DNA from: Rhynchopus sp. YZ270_cl-10
Taxonomy: Eukaryota > Euglenozoa > Diplonemea > Diplonemida > Diplonemidae
Direction: 5' to 3'
Length of the DNA stretch: 64,000 nucleotides
Assembly: GCA_964035575.1 (NCBI GenBank)
Contig: OZ037895.1
Span: 806,001-870,000, forward strand
Under the pieces are notes generated by a model. That model saw only the letters and a program-made list of their open reading frames with translations, did no database searches and was not told the DNA's origin. Position 1 is the first letter of the stretch, and each line of letters begins with the position of its first letter. A program made the position numbers and the translations under genes. Positions 1 to 9,987 of the stretch are shown in pieces.

Positions 1-331
1 GAACGAAGTCACTTTTGGCGAAGAAAGAGGACTCCTTTTCTTCCAAGGAAGTGGATGGAAGCTCCCCAAAAAGGAGGAGAGCGGGAGGTAAACCAAGATC
101 TCGGGGTAATGGTGGTCTGAGCCTATGTAGAAAATCATGCAGCATTTTCCCGCCATTTTTTGTTTTGGAAAAACGAGATTTTTTTTCTCTTCAGCCAAAC
201 ACACAACAACACGCTGTTCATCTTGCCTAACATGCATCTCTTTTGAGATGCACGGTAGATCCATCATTCCAGTAGTTATCATCTTTTTTTTTTACCTCCC
301 TTTTTCATCCCTTTCCAGACCACTCTGAGAA

Positions 332-1027
332 ATGAGTGCGACCCTGTACACTAATGCCTTCTCACAGCCCAGCCGTGCTGTGCAGTGGTTTGCAAACTAT
401 GCCGGCATCCCGCTCCGCTGCGTAGAGGTGGGGCTACACGAGAACGACCCGGGGTCAGAATTTGCCACGAAATTCCCGGGGCAGGGCCCTCCTTGCTTGG
501 AGGATGCGGATGGGTGGCTGTTGCGAGGAGGGACTGCGATTTTGCAGTACCTTGCTGATGTACATCGAGAGAGGCCTGAGGTGCAATCCATCCTGCCTGT
601 TGGGGAGAAGGAGGAAAGTATACTACAGCAAATGGTGGGACGGCATTTGTCTTTGGCGAGGATAATCAGCACAGAGCTGGTGGATCCATTATTTGAGCTG
701 GAAGGGGAGGAGCTGGACGGTGCCTTAGAGACGGGGTCGGAAAAGGCGACACCAGCGTTGGAGTCGTATCGGGAGCAGCTGTCGAAGCAGAGATACGTTG
801 CGGGGGATCGGCTGACCCTCGCAGACTTCCTTCTTGCAGCCGAGGTGGACCAGCTCCGCTTCCTTACCCCGTACCTCAGAATTGACATCCTTTCGCACTA
901 TCCAGAGATCCAACGTTACCTAGAGTTGATGGAGCAAGTGCCAGGCTACACTGAACAATATAACGCTGCAAAAACCTACGCAAAACTCAAATGGGGAGAT
1001 TCCAATATTAGTAGTAGTGGTGATTAG
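332..1027 (+). CDS. Glutathione S-transferase, theta-like (231 aa)
   Basis: A two-domain GST-like protein expected to conjugate glutathione to electrophiles in the cytosol. The N-terminal thioredoxin-like domain (about residues 3-80) opens with LYTNAFSQPSRAV; Ser11 sits where theta-class GSTs carry the catalytic serine. The segment RGGTAILQYLAD matches the glutathione-site turn, with Gly-Thr in place of the usual Glu-Ser. The helical C-terminal domain (about 90-215) contains DRLTLADF, the usual N-capping box and hydrophobic staple of GSTs. Length fits the family. The chosen ATG directly follows a pyrimidine tract ending in CCAG, about 14 nt upstream, which would suit a splice acceptor. The tail after residue 220 is Ser/Gly-rich and not conserved. 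The theta assignment is by motif only; other serine-type GSTs are possible. Confidence 0.92.
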   Translation: MSATLYTNAFSQPSRAVQWFANYAGIPLRCVEVGLHENDPGSEFATKFPGQGPPCLEDADGWLLRGGTAILQYLADVHRERPEVQSILPVGEKEESILQQMVGRHLSLARIISTELVDPLFELEGEELDGALETGSEKATPALESYREQLSKQRYVAGDRLTLADFLLAAEVDQLRFLTPYLRIDILSHYPEIQRYLELMEQVPGYTEQYNAAKTYAKLKWGDSNISSSGD

Positions 1028-1067
1028 AAGGTTGGGGGGAGGGTGGGGAGAGGTTTTTAAAAAAAGG

Positions 1068-1127
1068 TATAGTGGAGTGCAGCCTTGGGTGGCTATACTA
1101 ATGCAACCAGGTTTTTTAAAAAAAAAC
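1068..1127 (+). repeat. Module D, copy 1
   Basis: About 40 nt after the GST stop. It starts GTATAGTGGAG, carries CTATACTAATGCAACCAG and ends in an A-run. Family D resembles a complete short intron with a branch-like ACTAAT motif; here it would lie in the 3' flank of the GST gene. Confidence 0.5.
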
Positions 1128-1335
1128 TTTTGGAGGTGGGGAAAAGAATTGGAAATTAGAGGAAAGAGAGCCGATCTCAAGTTCGCTCTTTGTTGAAATG
1201 TAACAAATGGATATTTTTTTTTATTGAGCTCAACTGAAATGCGTTTTTTTTAAAGCACGCTTTTCATATTATTAGAGTTTCATCTTTCCCCATCTCGAAT
1301 CTCTGTCTTTAATCTTACCTTTACCAAAACCCCCC
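1128..1335. other. AT-rich spacer, no gene seen
   Basis: Homopolymer-rich sequence between module D and the first repeat block. No coding character or clear regulatory site was recognised. Confidence 0.6.
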
Positions 1336-1829
1336 CAGACTGCAGACTAATTTTTTCATTTAATTACTTACCATACCACCCCGATATTTTTGAAAAATGG
1401 CCCCACGTATTAGTGACCGGGCTCATATTTTTCAAAATTTAAGTGGTCAAAAAATTGTCCAATTTTCGAGATTGACCCCACCACTGCACGGGCGGATCCC
1501 AAAAATGCAAATAAGGACCCTTTTCCACAACCTTCCTTCACCCCCCGCTGTAGGGTAACCGAAGGTGAAGTCAATATTACAAACCCGGATTTTGAGGAAA
1601 TTTTTGGCCGAAAATCGGCCCCAGCTATTAGTGACCGGGCTCATATTGTCCAAAATTTAAGTCATTAAAATTTTGTCCATTTTTCCAGATTGACCCCACC
1701 ACTGACTGGGATTGGCTCAAAAATGCAAATAACGGCGTTTTCGCCTGTATTGTTGGTTACGAAACCCCGTGCAGACTAGCCATTTAATTAATTACTTACC
1801 CGACCCCCCAATCCTTAGTCTGCAGACTG
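1336..1829. repeat. Inverted-repeat-bounded element holding two tandem units
   Basis: Bounded by AGACTGCAGACTAA on the left and TTAGTCTGCAGACT on the right, with TTAATTACTTACC also near both ends. Inside are two diverged units (about 1400-1540 and 1617-1745), each with ATTAGTGACCGGGCTCAT, a run like ATTTTGTCCATTTTT, and TTGACCCCACCACTG followed by an AAAATGCAAATAA motif. Units of the same kind recur near 25.3-25.75 kb and 60.05-60.55 kb, so this is a dispersed repeat. No transposase was seen. Confidence 0.65.
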
Positions 1830-1848
1830 AACCCCCCCCCCCCCCCCC

Positions 1849-2707
1849 CCCCCTAGGCATACTGTGCAGGCGAGTAAAAAAAACTCGCCTACTCGCCAAA
1901 AACTCGCCTAAAACTCGCCCATTTTTGGGGGGCGAGTTTTGGCGAGTTTTTTTTTTTGGTAGGGATTTTACCTTGGGAAAAGTGTACACACGAAAATATG
2001 AGGGAAATTTGAGTTTTGAAGAGAAAATTTTTTTCGTTCCACTTGAACAAGACCTCTGCAGTTTGCTTTGTAGGCTTCCACAACCAGTACCACCAGTCCA
2101 GCTGTACCTTCTGCGGATCCATGAAGCTTGCACAGATGGGTGCGATGTAGTCGTGGGGGAATACCGCCAAGGGGTGGCCTGCAGGGTTGCCATTTACCGG
2201 CATGACGAGGACATTGTTGTATAGCGAGTGTAGCCCCGGCTCATGTCTTCGTCATCCTCCGGATTGTAGCACGTCTTGTCCCCCGGGATCTATGGCACGC
2301 TTGGATCTTCCCCTGGAGCAAATGTTTACATACATGCCTGTCAGCCACTGCCGTGACATGGTTGCCGTTAGACGTACAAGTGACACAATTTCAATTTTTT
2401 TGTGTGTTTTCGAGTGGCATGTTGTCATCAGTCACCCCGCCCTCCATTTTCACATCCTGGTGCACATTTTCACCCCCAAGGTGCGTATGTGCACCAGGAT
2501 TTGCACCCAAATGTGGGCGAGTTTAGGCGAGTTTAGGCGAGTTTTTGGCGAGTTTAGGCGAGTTTTGGCGAGTTTTTGGCGAGTTTTGGCGAGTAATAGG
2601 CGAGTAATGGGCGAGTAGGGCGAGTTTTTGGCGAGTTTTTCCTGAAAATCAGGAAAACGAAAAACTCGCCTAAAAACGGCTCGCCTGCACAGTATGCCTA
2701 GGGGGGG
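1849..2707. mobile_element. Fold-back element with CTCGCC subterminal repeats
   Basis: The termini are CCCTAGGCATACTGTGCAGG and its inverted complement, each set against a C-run or G-run. Next to each end are many copies of a GGCGAGTTTT unit (left about 1869-1950 as CTCGCC, right about 2515-2665), so the ends can fold on each other. This layout matches fold-back type DNA elements. The core (about 2040-2400) is more complex and is described separately. Confidence 0.75.
1950..2350 (-). other. Coding-like segment inside the fold-back element
   Basis: The minus strand is open and has coding character, for example GHPLAVFPHDYIAPICASFM followed by a Trp-rich stretch (about 2203 down to 2030). It has no recognisable start and no family was identified. 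It may be a captured fragment or a remnant of an internal gene of the element. Confidence 0.3.
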
Positions 2708-2818
2708 TCAAATGCACTTAAAAAAATGCAACTGTACTTCATTGGTCCCCACCAGTGGAGTCCCCCATACAGGAGGAAGGGAGGGGGCTTGCCCTCTCCC
2801 ACCATACTACACGCGAAT

Positions 2819-3319
2819 ATGACTCTCCTTTTAAGGAGATATGATATGGCGATTGCTCAGTCGCGGGCTATGATGGATGAGGCGGTGACTGAGGAAAAGT
2901 GGTGTGCTGCGGCCGACCTGGTGTCAGCTGCATGCACTCTATCGGGGCTGATCTCGCAGCTCACGATAGAGGTGGCAGAAGAGGAAACGGCGGTGCAACC
3001 GCCACATGACGAGACACCGCGGGCCGTAGCGCTTGCGATGTTGGTGCGAGCAGCAGCAGCGACTTGCACCGAAGACGAGACACCCGGCGCCTGCTTCCCC
3101 GCAGGAGCCACCACAACAGCGACCCCCACCATGACGTGCACCACCGGTGGGAAGGTCAAGACGCCTCACAAGGCGCTGAAGAACAAGCCCCCGCCGCCGC
3201 CCCCACCCGACCGTGGGTTGACTGCAGCCAGGAAGCCAGTGCCGCCGCCGCCGCCCAATCGAGACTGGACGACGACAACCGCCATGAGCATTGCATGGAG
3301 TAACTCCGGCATCACTTAG
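2819..3319 (+). CDS. Hypothetical protein, 166 aa, weak support
   Basis: Starting at the ATG at 2819, the N-terminal 60 residues are helical (MTLLLRRYDMAIAQSRAMMD and following) and include a stretch shaped like a UVR-type helical hairpin (EAVTEEKWCAAADLVSAA). The C-terminal half is low complexity, Thr-rich then proline-rich with two poly-Pro runs. The ORF lies between two repeat elements and is flanked by short inverted repeats (CATACTACACGCG near 2804, CGCGTGTAGTATAG near 3321). Module D copy 2 starts 11 nt after the stop. It could be a real small gene or part of an element. Confidence 0.33.
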   Translation: MTLLLRRYDMAIAQSRAMMDEAVTEEKWCAAADLVSAACTLSGLISQLTIEVAEEETAVQPPHDETPRAVALAMLVRAAAATCTEDETPGACFPAGATTTATPTMTCTTGGKVKTPHKALKNKPPPPPPPDRGLTAARKPVPPPPPNRDWTTTTAMSIAWSNSGIT

Positions 3320-3329
3320 ACGCGTGTAG

Positions 3330-3386
3330 TATAGTGGAGTTCATCTTCGGGTGTCTACACTAATACAACCAAGTTTTCAAAAAAAC
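3330..3386 (+). repeat. Module D, copy 2
   Basis: TATAGTGGAGTTCATC, then CTACACTAATACAACCAAG, TTTTC and an A-run. The upstream context, TCCGGCATCACTTAGACG, resembles that before the copy at 40799, so the repeated unit may extend about 30 nt further upstream. Confidence 0.55.
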
Positions 3387-3549
3387 GATACAAACGTCAT
3401 TTTTTCGAGTTTTTGATAAAAACGCATTATTTTGGATGATTGAGTAGAAATTTTGACCAAGAACCTCTCAAAAACATCGTGGGGGGTGGTTTTCACGCCA
3501 GAGGGGGATCACATGCACCCCAAATGGTGAAATTCCAAAAAAAAAAAAA

Positions 3550-3800
3550 AATTGCCCATGACTGGTACCGGCCCCACCAATTCCTTAAGGAATTAAATTC
3601 CGATTTTTTTCATTTTTTTTGCGATTTTTTTGCTCAAAAATTGACGATACCCTGTTTTCGGGGCAAAACTCTCTAATTTTGGGCAGTTCCGTGTGAAAAT
3701 ATGCAAAAATAGTCAAAAATTGGAAAATCGTTAAGGAAATCGTTAAGGAAATCCTTAACGACTTAACGTGGGGTACCAATCATGGGCAATTTTTCAATTT
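3550..3800. repeat. Palindromic segment (ATTGCCCATGAYTGGTACC arms)
   Basis: AATTGCCCATGACTGGTACC near 3549 is matched by its imperfect inverted complement near 3769-3795. Between them are smaller inverted motifs around TTAAGGAA and AATTCC. This looks like a non-autonomous hairpin element; no coding content. Confidence 0.5.
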
Positions 3801-4228
3801 TCACGTTTTAGCACCTCCTGGGCCCGAAAAATGGGTCAAAACCGACCGATAAACAGTTTTCCACACGATATGTGTCACATTTTCGGGTCAGATTCACTTA
3901 GAAATGCGTTTTTATCGAAAACTGAAAAAAGTGGGTTTGTATCACCCATTTGACCGCCCCTACCCCCCCCCCCCCCCCCCCTAGGCATACATGGTAAGCG
4001 AACAAAAAATTCGCTTTATTCGCTTTTCCAAAAAAGCGAATAAAAAATTCGCTTTATTCGCTTTTGGTTCGCTTTTTTATTCGCTTTATTCGCTTTATTC
4101 GCTTTATTCGCTTTTGGTTCGCTTTTTTATTCGCTTTATTCGCCTTTTATTCGCCTTTGGGTGATCTATGATCGTCTCCGTGGGACACGTAACAGGCTGT
4201 GAGAGCTTACTGAGAGCTAGTGGGAGCT

Positions 4229-4428
4229 GAGTACTGTGTATACTGTGTATACTGTGTATACTGTGTATACTGTGTATACACAGTATACACAGTATACACA
4301 GTATACACAGTATACACAGTATACACAGTATACACAGTATACACAGTATACACAGTATACACAGTATACACAGTATACACAGTATACACAGTATACACAG
4401 TATACACAGTATACACAGTATACACAGG
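4229..4428. repeat. 9-bp minisatellite TATACACAG with an internal inversion
   Basis: About five units of ACTGTGTAT are followed, from about 4275, by roughly 16 units of the complement ACAGTATAC, making an inverted minisatellite. It is open in several frames (Tyr-Thr-Val repeats), which is an artefact of the repeat. Confidence 0.9.
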
Positions 4429-4437
4429 GGATTGGGA

Positions 4438-4685
4438 GTACAGTACAGTACAGTACAGTACAGTACAGTACAGTACAGTACAGTACAGTACAGTACAGTA
4501 CAGTACAGTACAGTACAGTACAGTACAGTACAGTACAGTACAGTACAGTACAGTACAGTACAGTACAGTACAGTACAGTACAGTACAGTACAGTACAGTA
4601 CAGTACAGTACAGTACAGTACAGTACAGTACAGTACAGTACAGTACAGTACAGTACAGTACAGTACAGTACAGTACAGTACAGTA
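4438..4685. repeat. (CAGTA)n pentanucleotide satellite, about 49 copies
   Basis: A pure tandem pentanucleotide inside the fold-back element core, next to the 9-bp minisatellite. CAGTA-CAGTA contains GTAC, so single strands can also self-pair. Confidence 0.95.
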
Positions 4686-4907
4686 GCCTTATTTTGGCGT
4701 CGTTGCGGGTATTGGGGGATCTCAGGGGACTAGACTCGACACACTAGACTTGACAAAAAATACGTTGCTTTTTATTCGCTTTTTGTTCGCTTTTTCGTTC
4801 GCTTTTGGTTCGCTTTATTCGCTTTATTCGCCGGCGAATAAAGCGAATAAAAAAGCGAACCAAAAGCGAATAAAGCGAATTTTTTATTCGCTTACCATGT
4901 ATGCCTA

Positions 4908-6493
4908 GGGGGTCCGACTCCTAATAGACTTGTGTATAAAATTTCGTACAAAAAACTCATTATTAAACTTCTGGTCATTTCCAAGGCAACTGCGGGTGAA
5001 AAACACCCTCAGAGTGGGTCACAGGGGGCCTGTGGGCCGAAAAACGACCCAGAAGCCACCCCAGAATACAAAAAAATGGAAAAAAATAGTGAAAAAACGG
5101 CTTTTTTCAGGTTTTGGCCATATTGGGCAAAATAGCGATTTTTCAAGAAAAACCCAAAAAAACGGTTATTTTTTGACATCACAAAACCTCCTTTGGCACA
5201 AATATACCCCAAAAGTGGCCCGTGAGTCCATTCCAACCTGTTTTGGACATATTTGACACTTTTGGAAGTGTTTTTTTGGTGTTTTTACGTCAAAAAAAAT
5301 ACCCTGGCAATACCCTGACCGCGCTCCGGCAGCATTCCGGCATGCTGTTTGACCCATATAGGGGTCAAGAAATGGCCAAAAACCCCCGAAAAAGGACCCT
5401 GGGAGCCCAGATAGTTCCAAATTTCCACCACATCCCCACCCAAACACTGCAAAAACACGACAGAAAATCGTCTTAAAAAACACACTTTTTTCAAAAAGGT
5501 CGTCAGGCATGCTCCATAATGACCTTTTTGAAAAAAGTGTGTTTTTTAAGACGATTTTCTGTCGTGTTTTTGCGGTGTTTGGGTGGGGATGTGGTGGATA
5601 TTTGGAACTATCTGGGTTCCCGGAGTGCTTTTTCGGGGGTTTTTGGCCATTTCTTGACCCCTATATGGGTCAAACAGCATGCCGGAATGCTGCCGGAGCG
5701 CGGTCAGGGTATTGCCAGGGTATTTTTTTTGACGTAAAAACACCAAAAAAACACTTCCAAAAGTGTCAAATATGTCCAAAACAGGTTGGAATGGACTCAC
5801 GGGCCACTTTTGGGGTATATTTGTGCCAAAGGAGGTTTTGTGATGTCAAAAAATAGCCGTTTTTTTGGGTTTTTCTTGAAAAATCGCTATCGTCAGACAG
5901 GCTCCATAATGACCTTTTTGAAAAAAGTGTGTTTTTTAAGACGATTTTCTGTCGTGTTTTTGCAGTGTTTGGGTGGGGATGTGGTGGAAATTTGGAACTA
6001 TCTGGGCTCCCAGGGTCCTTTTTCGGGGGGTTTTGGCCATTTCTTGACCCCTATATGGGTCAAACAGCATGCCGGAATGCTGCCGGAGCGCGGTCAGGGT
6101 ATTGCCAGGGTATTTTTTTTGACGTAAAAACACCAAAAAAACACTTCCAAAAGTGTCAAATATGTCCAAAACAGGTTGGAATGGACTCACGGGCCACTTT
6201 TGGGGTATATTTGTGCCAAAGGAGGTTTTGTGATGTCAAAAAATAACCGTTTTTTTGGGTTTTTCTTGAAAAATCCCTATTTTGCCCAATATGGCCAAAA
6301 CCTGAAAAAAGCCGTTTTTTCACTATTTTTTTCCATTTTTTTGTATTCTGGGGTGGCTTCTGGGTCGTTTTTCGGCCCACAGGCCCCCTGTGACCCACTC
6401 TGAGGGTGTTTTTCACCCGCAGTTGCCTTGGAAATGACCAGAAGTTTAATAATGAGTTTTTTGTACGGTAATTTTACTCACAGTCGGACCCCC
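4908..6493. mobile_element. Large palindromic element with GGGGGTCCGAC ends
   Basis: It starts GGGGGTCCGAC and ends GTCGGACCCCC. The left arm (about 4935-5505) is repeated as its inverted complement at about 5890-6465; a third partial copy, also inverted relative to the left arm, lies at 5515-5885. Small ORFs recur in each arm only because the arm is repeated. It begins exactly on the terminal G-run of the preceding fold-back element, so one may have inserted at the other's end. Confidence 0.78.
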
Positions 6494-6622
6494 TACCCCC
6501 CCCCCCCCCCATTTTAAAACCCACCATATCCAGGCAACTCTCTATCTTTCTCTAACCCCCTTTTCTCTTCCACCCTTTTTTCTTGCCTCTTTTTGGATTT
6601 TTTTTTTTTTTGAATTTTTATT

Positions 6623-7693
6623 ATGTCGAACGTTGAGATTACCCCCGCAATGGAGGCTGTCGCAGGCGCTGTGGGTGGATGTCTTGCACTGTCGATTACG
6701 TACCCTTTGCAGTCGGTTTCGATGATGATGCAAATGCATGCGAAGGGGAAGAAGCGTTCTTTTGTGCCCGCAGCATCGTCTCCTACGTCGCAAATTCAGC
6801 AGACCCCTTCTCAGTCTTCTCTTGGACCTTCCTCTTCTGATTCAGATGATCAGGTACCCCCTCCGACGTTGACGATCACACCAAAGCAGGCTCGTGTCAA
6901 CACTCCTATGACACCGAAGGCTCCAAACTCCCCGCATCTTGCCAAGAAGGGGTCAACCGTTCAGCTGGTAACCTCCATCCTGAAGGAGAAGAACGGTGTC
7001 AAGAGGCTGTACAGCGGGTTGGGGAGTTCGCTGTATGGACAGCTGGTGATCCAGGCGGTGTACTACTATTTCTATTCGTTGGCAAGAAAGGTGGCAACCA
7101 GGGTAACTGGGGCGGAGAGTGGTGGGATCCATTCTGCGATTTGCGCAAGCATAGCCGGGTCGATCGGTGCGGTGGTGACCAACCCGATTTGGGTTGTCTC
7201 CACAAGACAGATCAAAACCGGTTCGAAGAAAACCCTAGCAGAAGAGTTGCGTGAACTCTACAAGGAAGAAGGGCTCGCCGGATGGTACAAAGGGCTCGGC
7301 CCCGCCCTGCTCCTCGTCAGCAACCCCACCATCCAGTACGGTGTCTTTGAAAAGCTCTCGATCATCCTCCGTGCAGCGAAGGCCGCGAAAAGCGCTGGGC
7401 TGACCTCCCTCGAGATCTTCTTCCTCAGTGCCATTGCCAAGGTGTGCTCGACCCTGTGCACATACCCCTACATCATGGCAAAGACGACCCTCCAAAGCCA
7501 GACCAGCTCGGATGACCCAGACACGCAATACACAGATGCATTCAGTTGTATGAAGGGTGTCCTCGCGAAGGAAGGGGTGCAGGGGCTCTACGCGGGCATC
7601 AACAGCAAGATATGGCAAAGTGTTCTGACTGCAAGTCTGATGTTCGTTCTTCACAGCAAGATTCTGTCGCTCGTTCGCAGGCTTCTTGCGTGA
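6623..7693 (+). CDS. Mitochondrial-carrier family protein, peroxisomal PMP34/ANT1-like
   Basis: A six-helix solute carrier of 356 aa with three carrier repeats. Repeat 1 has ITYPLQSVSMMMQ, so the usual acidic residue after Pro-Leu is Gln. Repeat 2 has VVTNPIWVVSTRQ and repeat 3 has CTYPYIMAKTTLQ. NPIWVV-TR and TYPYIMAK are typical of the peroxisomal branch (SLC25A17/PMP34, yeast Ant1, plant PXN) that exchanges adenine nucleotides, CoA or NAD across the peroxisomal membrane. An insertion rich in Ser, Pro and Thr (about residues 45-105) separates the first two helices and is unusually long. A T-rich tract lies just before the ATG. The substrate cannot be read from sequence. Confidence 0.92.
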   Translation: MSNVEITPAMEAVAGAVGGCLALSITYPLQSVSMMMQMHAKGKKRSFVPAASSPTSQIQQTPSQSSLGPSSSDSDDQVPPPTLTITPKQARVNTPMTPKAPNSPHLAKKGSTVQLVTSILKEKNGVKRLYSGLGSSLYGQLVIQAVYYYFYSLARKVATRVTGAESGGIHSAICASIAGSIGAVVTNPIWVVSTRQIKTGSKKTLAEELRELYKEEGLAGWYKGLGPALLLVSNPTIQYGVFEKLSIILRAAKAAKSAGLTSLEIFFLSAIAKVCSTLCTYPYIMAKTTLQSQTSSDDPDTQYTDAFSCMKGVLAKEGVQGLYAGINSKIWQSVLTASLMFVLHSKILSLVRRLLA

Positions 7694-7909
7694 GGTATAG
7701 GTTTGAGTTGATCTTTAAAACGAATTGAAAGAATTTAACTGAAAAAAAACAAAGAAATTGTTTTGAGTTGATCAAAAGGGGAGGGGGGAGAAAAGGGGAG
7801 GGGGATTTTTTTTTGTCAGTTTTATTTTTTTTGAAATAATTGATAATGTGATAATGGAGTGTATATCTTCTACACATCATAGGTTGTTTTTATTGGTTCT
7901 TTTTTTAAA
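7694..7909. other. Downstream flank of the carrier gene
   Basis: Pyrimidine- and purine-run sequence ending in a T-rich tract and TTAAAG just before module A copy 1. No gene seen. Confidence 0.5.
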
Positions 7910-7910
7910 G

Positions 7911-7954
7911 GTGACTAAATCACATTGTGAGTCCCATCATCTTTACATTTTCCA
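7911..7954 (+). repeat. Module A, copy 1 (possible 44-nt intron)
   Basis: TTTTTTTAAAG precedes GTGACTAAATCACATTGTGAG; the segment ends CATTTTCCAG. It has GT and AG borders and an internal stem. Module B copy 1 follows directly, so two modules are chained head to tail. Confidence 0.5.
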
Positions 7955-7998
7955 GCGCCTGTGTCTTCGCCGATGTACGGTGAGGTATTTGCACTTTC
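7955..7998 (+). repeat. Module B, copy 1
   Basis: Core CCG-ATGTA-CGG followed by TGAGGTATTTGCACTTTCAA and a CT-rich tract. In this family the CCG/CGG pair is kept while the five-base loop varies between copies. Confidence 0.5.
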
Positions 7999-8286
7999 AA
8001 CTTCTCTTTTTTGGTTTTGTGGTGCTATGGGAAATCGGTCAACGACCTGTCAGCGACCTGTCAATGTCGACCCTAATGGTGGCAGTATTGTGATGGGAGA
8101 CCATTGGAATACGCAAAATACATCACAATACACGATGTATTTTGATCAGTCCTATTCGTGGTCATTTACCCCCCCCCCCCCCCCCCCTTTGGGTCGGTGA
8201 ACCGGAAATTTTGGAAATAGGGGGGTAAAATAAGGGGGGGGGTAAAGGAGGGGGTAAGGGGGGGGGGGGGGGGTAAATTACCATGT

Positions 8287-9031
8287 TAGGGTAGATAAAT
8301 AAATTTATTTGTTTCTTGTCCGAGATGTTTTGAAATTCTGTACGTACGTACGGAAAAAAATATTAGTTGGGGAAAAAATGTTGGAAAAAAATCGCTACCA
8401 TGGGAGCGGGGCAAGCAGAAGGGAGACAACTACATTGATTTCACATGCCTCGTTGATGGTAGGTGTCATTAGGGGGGATACGGCGATGTTAGTTCTCAGT
8501 TTTTTATAATGTTCTTGTACGTTTAGCGGGTTCGCCACTGCTCCCAGAACGCTTCCACATTTTGCGCGGATAGCGCCTTGCATGCTTCCGTGGCAGATCT
8601 TCTGCACGCTCAGCTCAGCATTTCCGAGGATGTTTCTGGCCTCGCTAAGTCGGGGGATATACGGAAAAATGGGCAAAATTTTAGTGACTTAAATTTTCAC
8701 AAAGTATGAACCCATACTCGTAAGCAAGGGTCATTTTCAGGTCTGCAAACCCAACTTCAGATGAAATTGTGTTGTTGACTGGGAACAGGTAGCGCCGCAG
8801 GCGCACGGTACCCAACTTTTTTCCTTTTTATTTTTTCCCTTTTCTCTGCTTTCTTTTGATTGCGCGAGCCGATTGCTTTCCTCGGTGGGGTCACAAGTGT
8901 GTCTAAAAACACTCTAAAGTACCGCTCAGGTCACAATAAACATTTTTAAAAACAAACATTTTTTTCTGGGAATCTCGAGATTCTGTACGTACGGTGGACA
9001 AGAAACAAATGAATTTGTTTATCTACCCTTA
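8287..9031. mobile_element. Inner element with AGGGTAGATAAA inverted ends
   Basis: AGGGTAGATAAATAAATTTA at the left and its near-perfect inverted complement at 8997-9030, extended inward by TTCTGTACGTACG on both sides. It sits inside the larger element at 8021-9888 and itself holds an inverted piece of the CTGCGGCGC repeat family (about 8655-8830). Confidence 0.65.
8395..8676 (-). other. Coding-like segment on the minus strand
   Basis: An open frame with good coding character, for example RLSEARNILGNAELSVQKIC and VQEHYKKLRTNIAVSPLMT. It occupies the middle of the inner element. The family was not recognised; it may be a captured gene fragment. Confidence 0.3.
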
Positions 9032-9549
9032 TGGGTTTGGTCATGTTTTTGGGTGGGAAGGGGGGACTTTTTCATACACGGTGGGGTAAATTTTTGCACA
9101 ACACAGTGTGACAACACATGCTCTCATGACAAATGTATCGTCTGAAAAAAATTCCTCGCCTCCTTGCGACATCGCAAGCAGTCATGAATCATGGATCCAC
9201 ATCATCCGCATCATCTTTCTGCCCGTGCCTGTACCATGACTGGTCAGGGATGACGAGGGATGACGATGTTGCCTCAGATTCTGTGAGGTGTCCCAAACGT
9301 ATCGCCCACGCAGCACAAACGTACCCAGCACCCATCTACCAGCACACGCGATGCAAAACAGGGTGAAGGATTCTTTGCACTTTACCCCTTTCCTCATTTC
9401 GAGCTTGTCTCCAGCTTCAAATCAGACGAGTCTCCGGATGTACGACCCGCTGAACACATCAGCCCCTCCCAGCAAACCATAAAACAAAACAGGTATGCGC
9501 TGCATTATGTGAAACTATCACCCCATAATTACATGCCAGGTGGTGTTTT

Positions 9550-9705
9550 GCCACTCGTTCCCTGAACCCCCTCGCTTCGCTCGTGGGTTAAGATCACTCG
9601 TGACAAAACACCACTTGGCGTGTCGCGGTGATAATTACCCAAAATTTGCCTGGTGGCTGGTACTTTACCCCCCCAGGGGGGTAAAGTACCAGCCACAACA
9701 GGGTA
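9550..9705. repeat. Two short palindromes
   Basis: GTGGTGTTTTGCCACTCG pairs with CGTGACAAAACACCAC around a GCGAAGC-type mini-hairpin (minus strand of 9571-9585). A second palindrome, GTGGCTGGTACTTTACC with its complement, follows at 9652-9702. Confidence 0.6.
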
Positions 9706-9987
9706 TTATAAGGGGGGGGGGTAAATTACCATGTTATTTTGGCCTGAACCGTTTTTTTCTGAAAAAGGGGGTAAAATAAGGGGGGGGGGGGGGTAAATGA
9801 CCACGAATAGGACTGATGTATTTTGCGTATTCCAATGGGCTCCCATCACAATACTGCCACCATTAGGGTCGACCCCCTTTGGTGCACCATCTTGTACTAT
9901 TTTTTTGATAACCACGTTTTCCCTCCTTTTTTCTTTCTCTTTCTATTCCAATCGAGTGTACTCTGAGACTATTCGATAGATAAAGCA

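Larger units (their letters stand above)
3977..4912. mobile_element. Fold-back element with TTCGCTTTA subterminal repeats
   Basis: The ends are CCTAGGCATACATGGTAAGC and its inverted complement GCTTACCATGTATGCCTAGG, each beside a C-run or G-run. Arrays of TTCGCTTTATTCGC units (about 4005-4165 and, inverted, 4765-4895) form long inverted arms. The outer CCTAGGCATAC is shared with the element at 1849-2707, but the subterminal repeats are unrelated in sequence. The core holds two satellites. Confidence 0.78.
8021..9888. mobile_element. Nested terminal-inverted-repeat element (GGTGC ends)
   Basis: The left end is GGTGCTATGGGAAATCGGTC and the right end is GGGTCGACCCCCTTTGGTGCACC. Subterminal sequence from TCGACCCTAATGGTGGCAGT (8067) to about 8180 is matched by its inverted complement at about 9780-9874. 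It contains the element at 8287-9031, G/C-run tracts near 8170-8280 and 9710-9795, and unique sequence near 9130-9480. No transposase was recognised. Short relatives with the same ends lie at 11834, 16231 and 63242. Confidence 0.65.

Noticed and set aside
4207-4747. Tyr/Thr/Val and Gln/Tyr/Ser repeat ORFs
   Set aside because: Translations of the 9-bp and 5-bp satellites.
5166-6246. Repeated ORFs of about 70-115 aa in the large palindrome as a gene family
   Set aside because: They are arm copies open on both strands, with no start context or recognisable domain.
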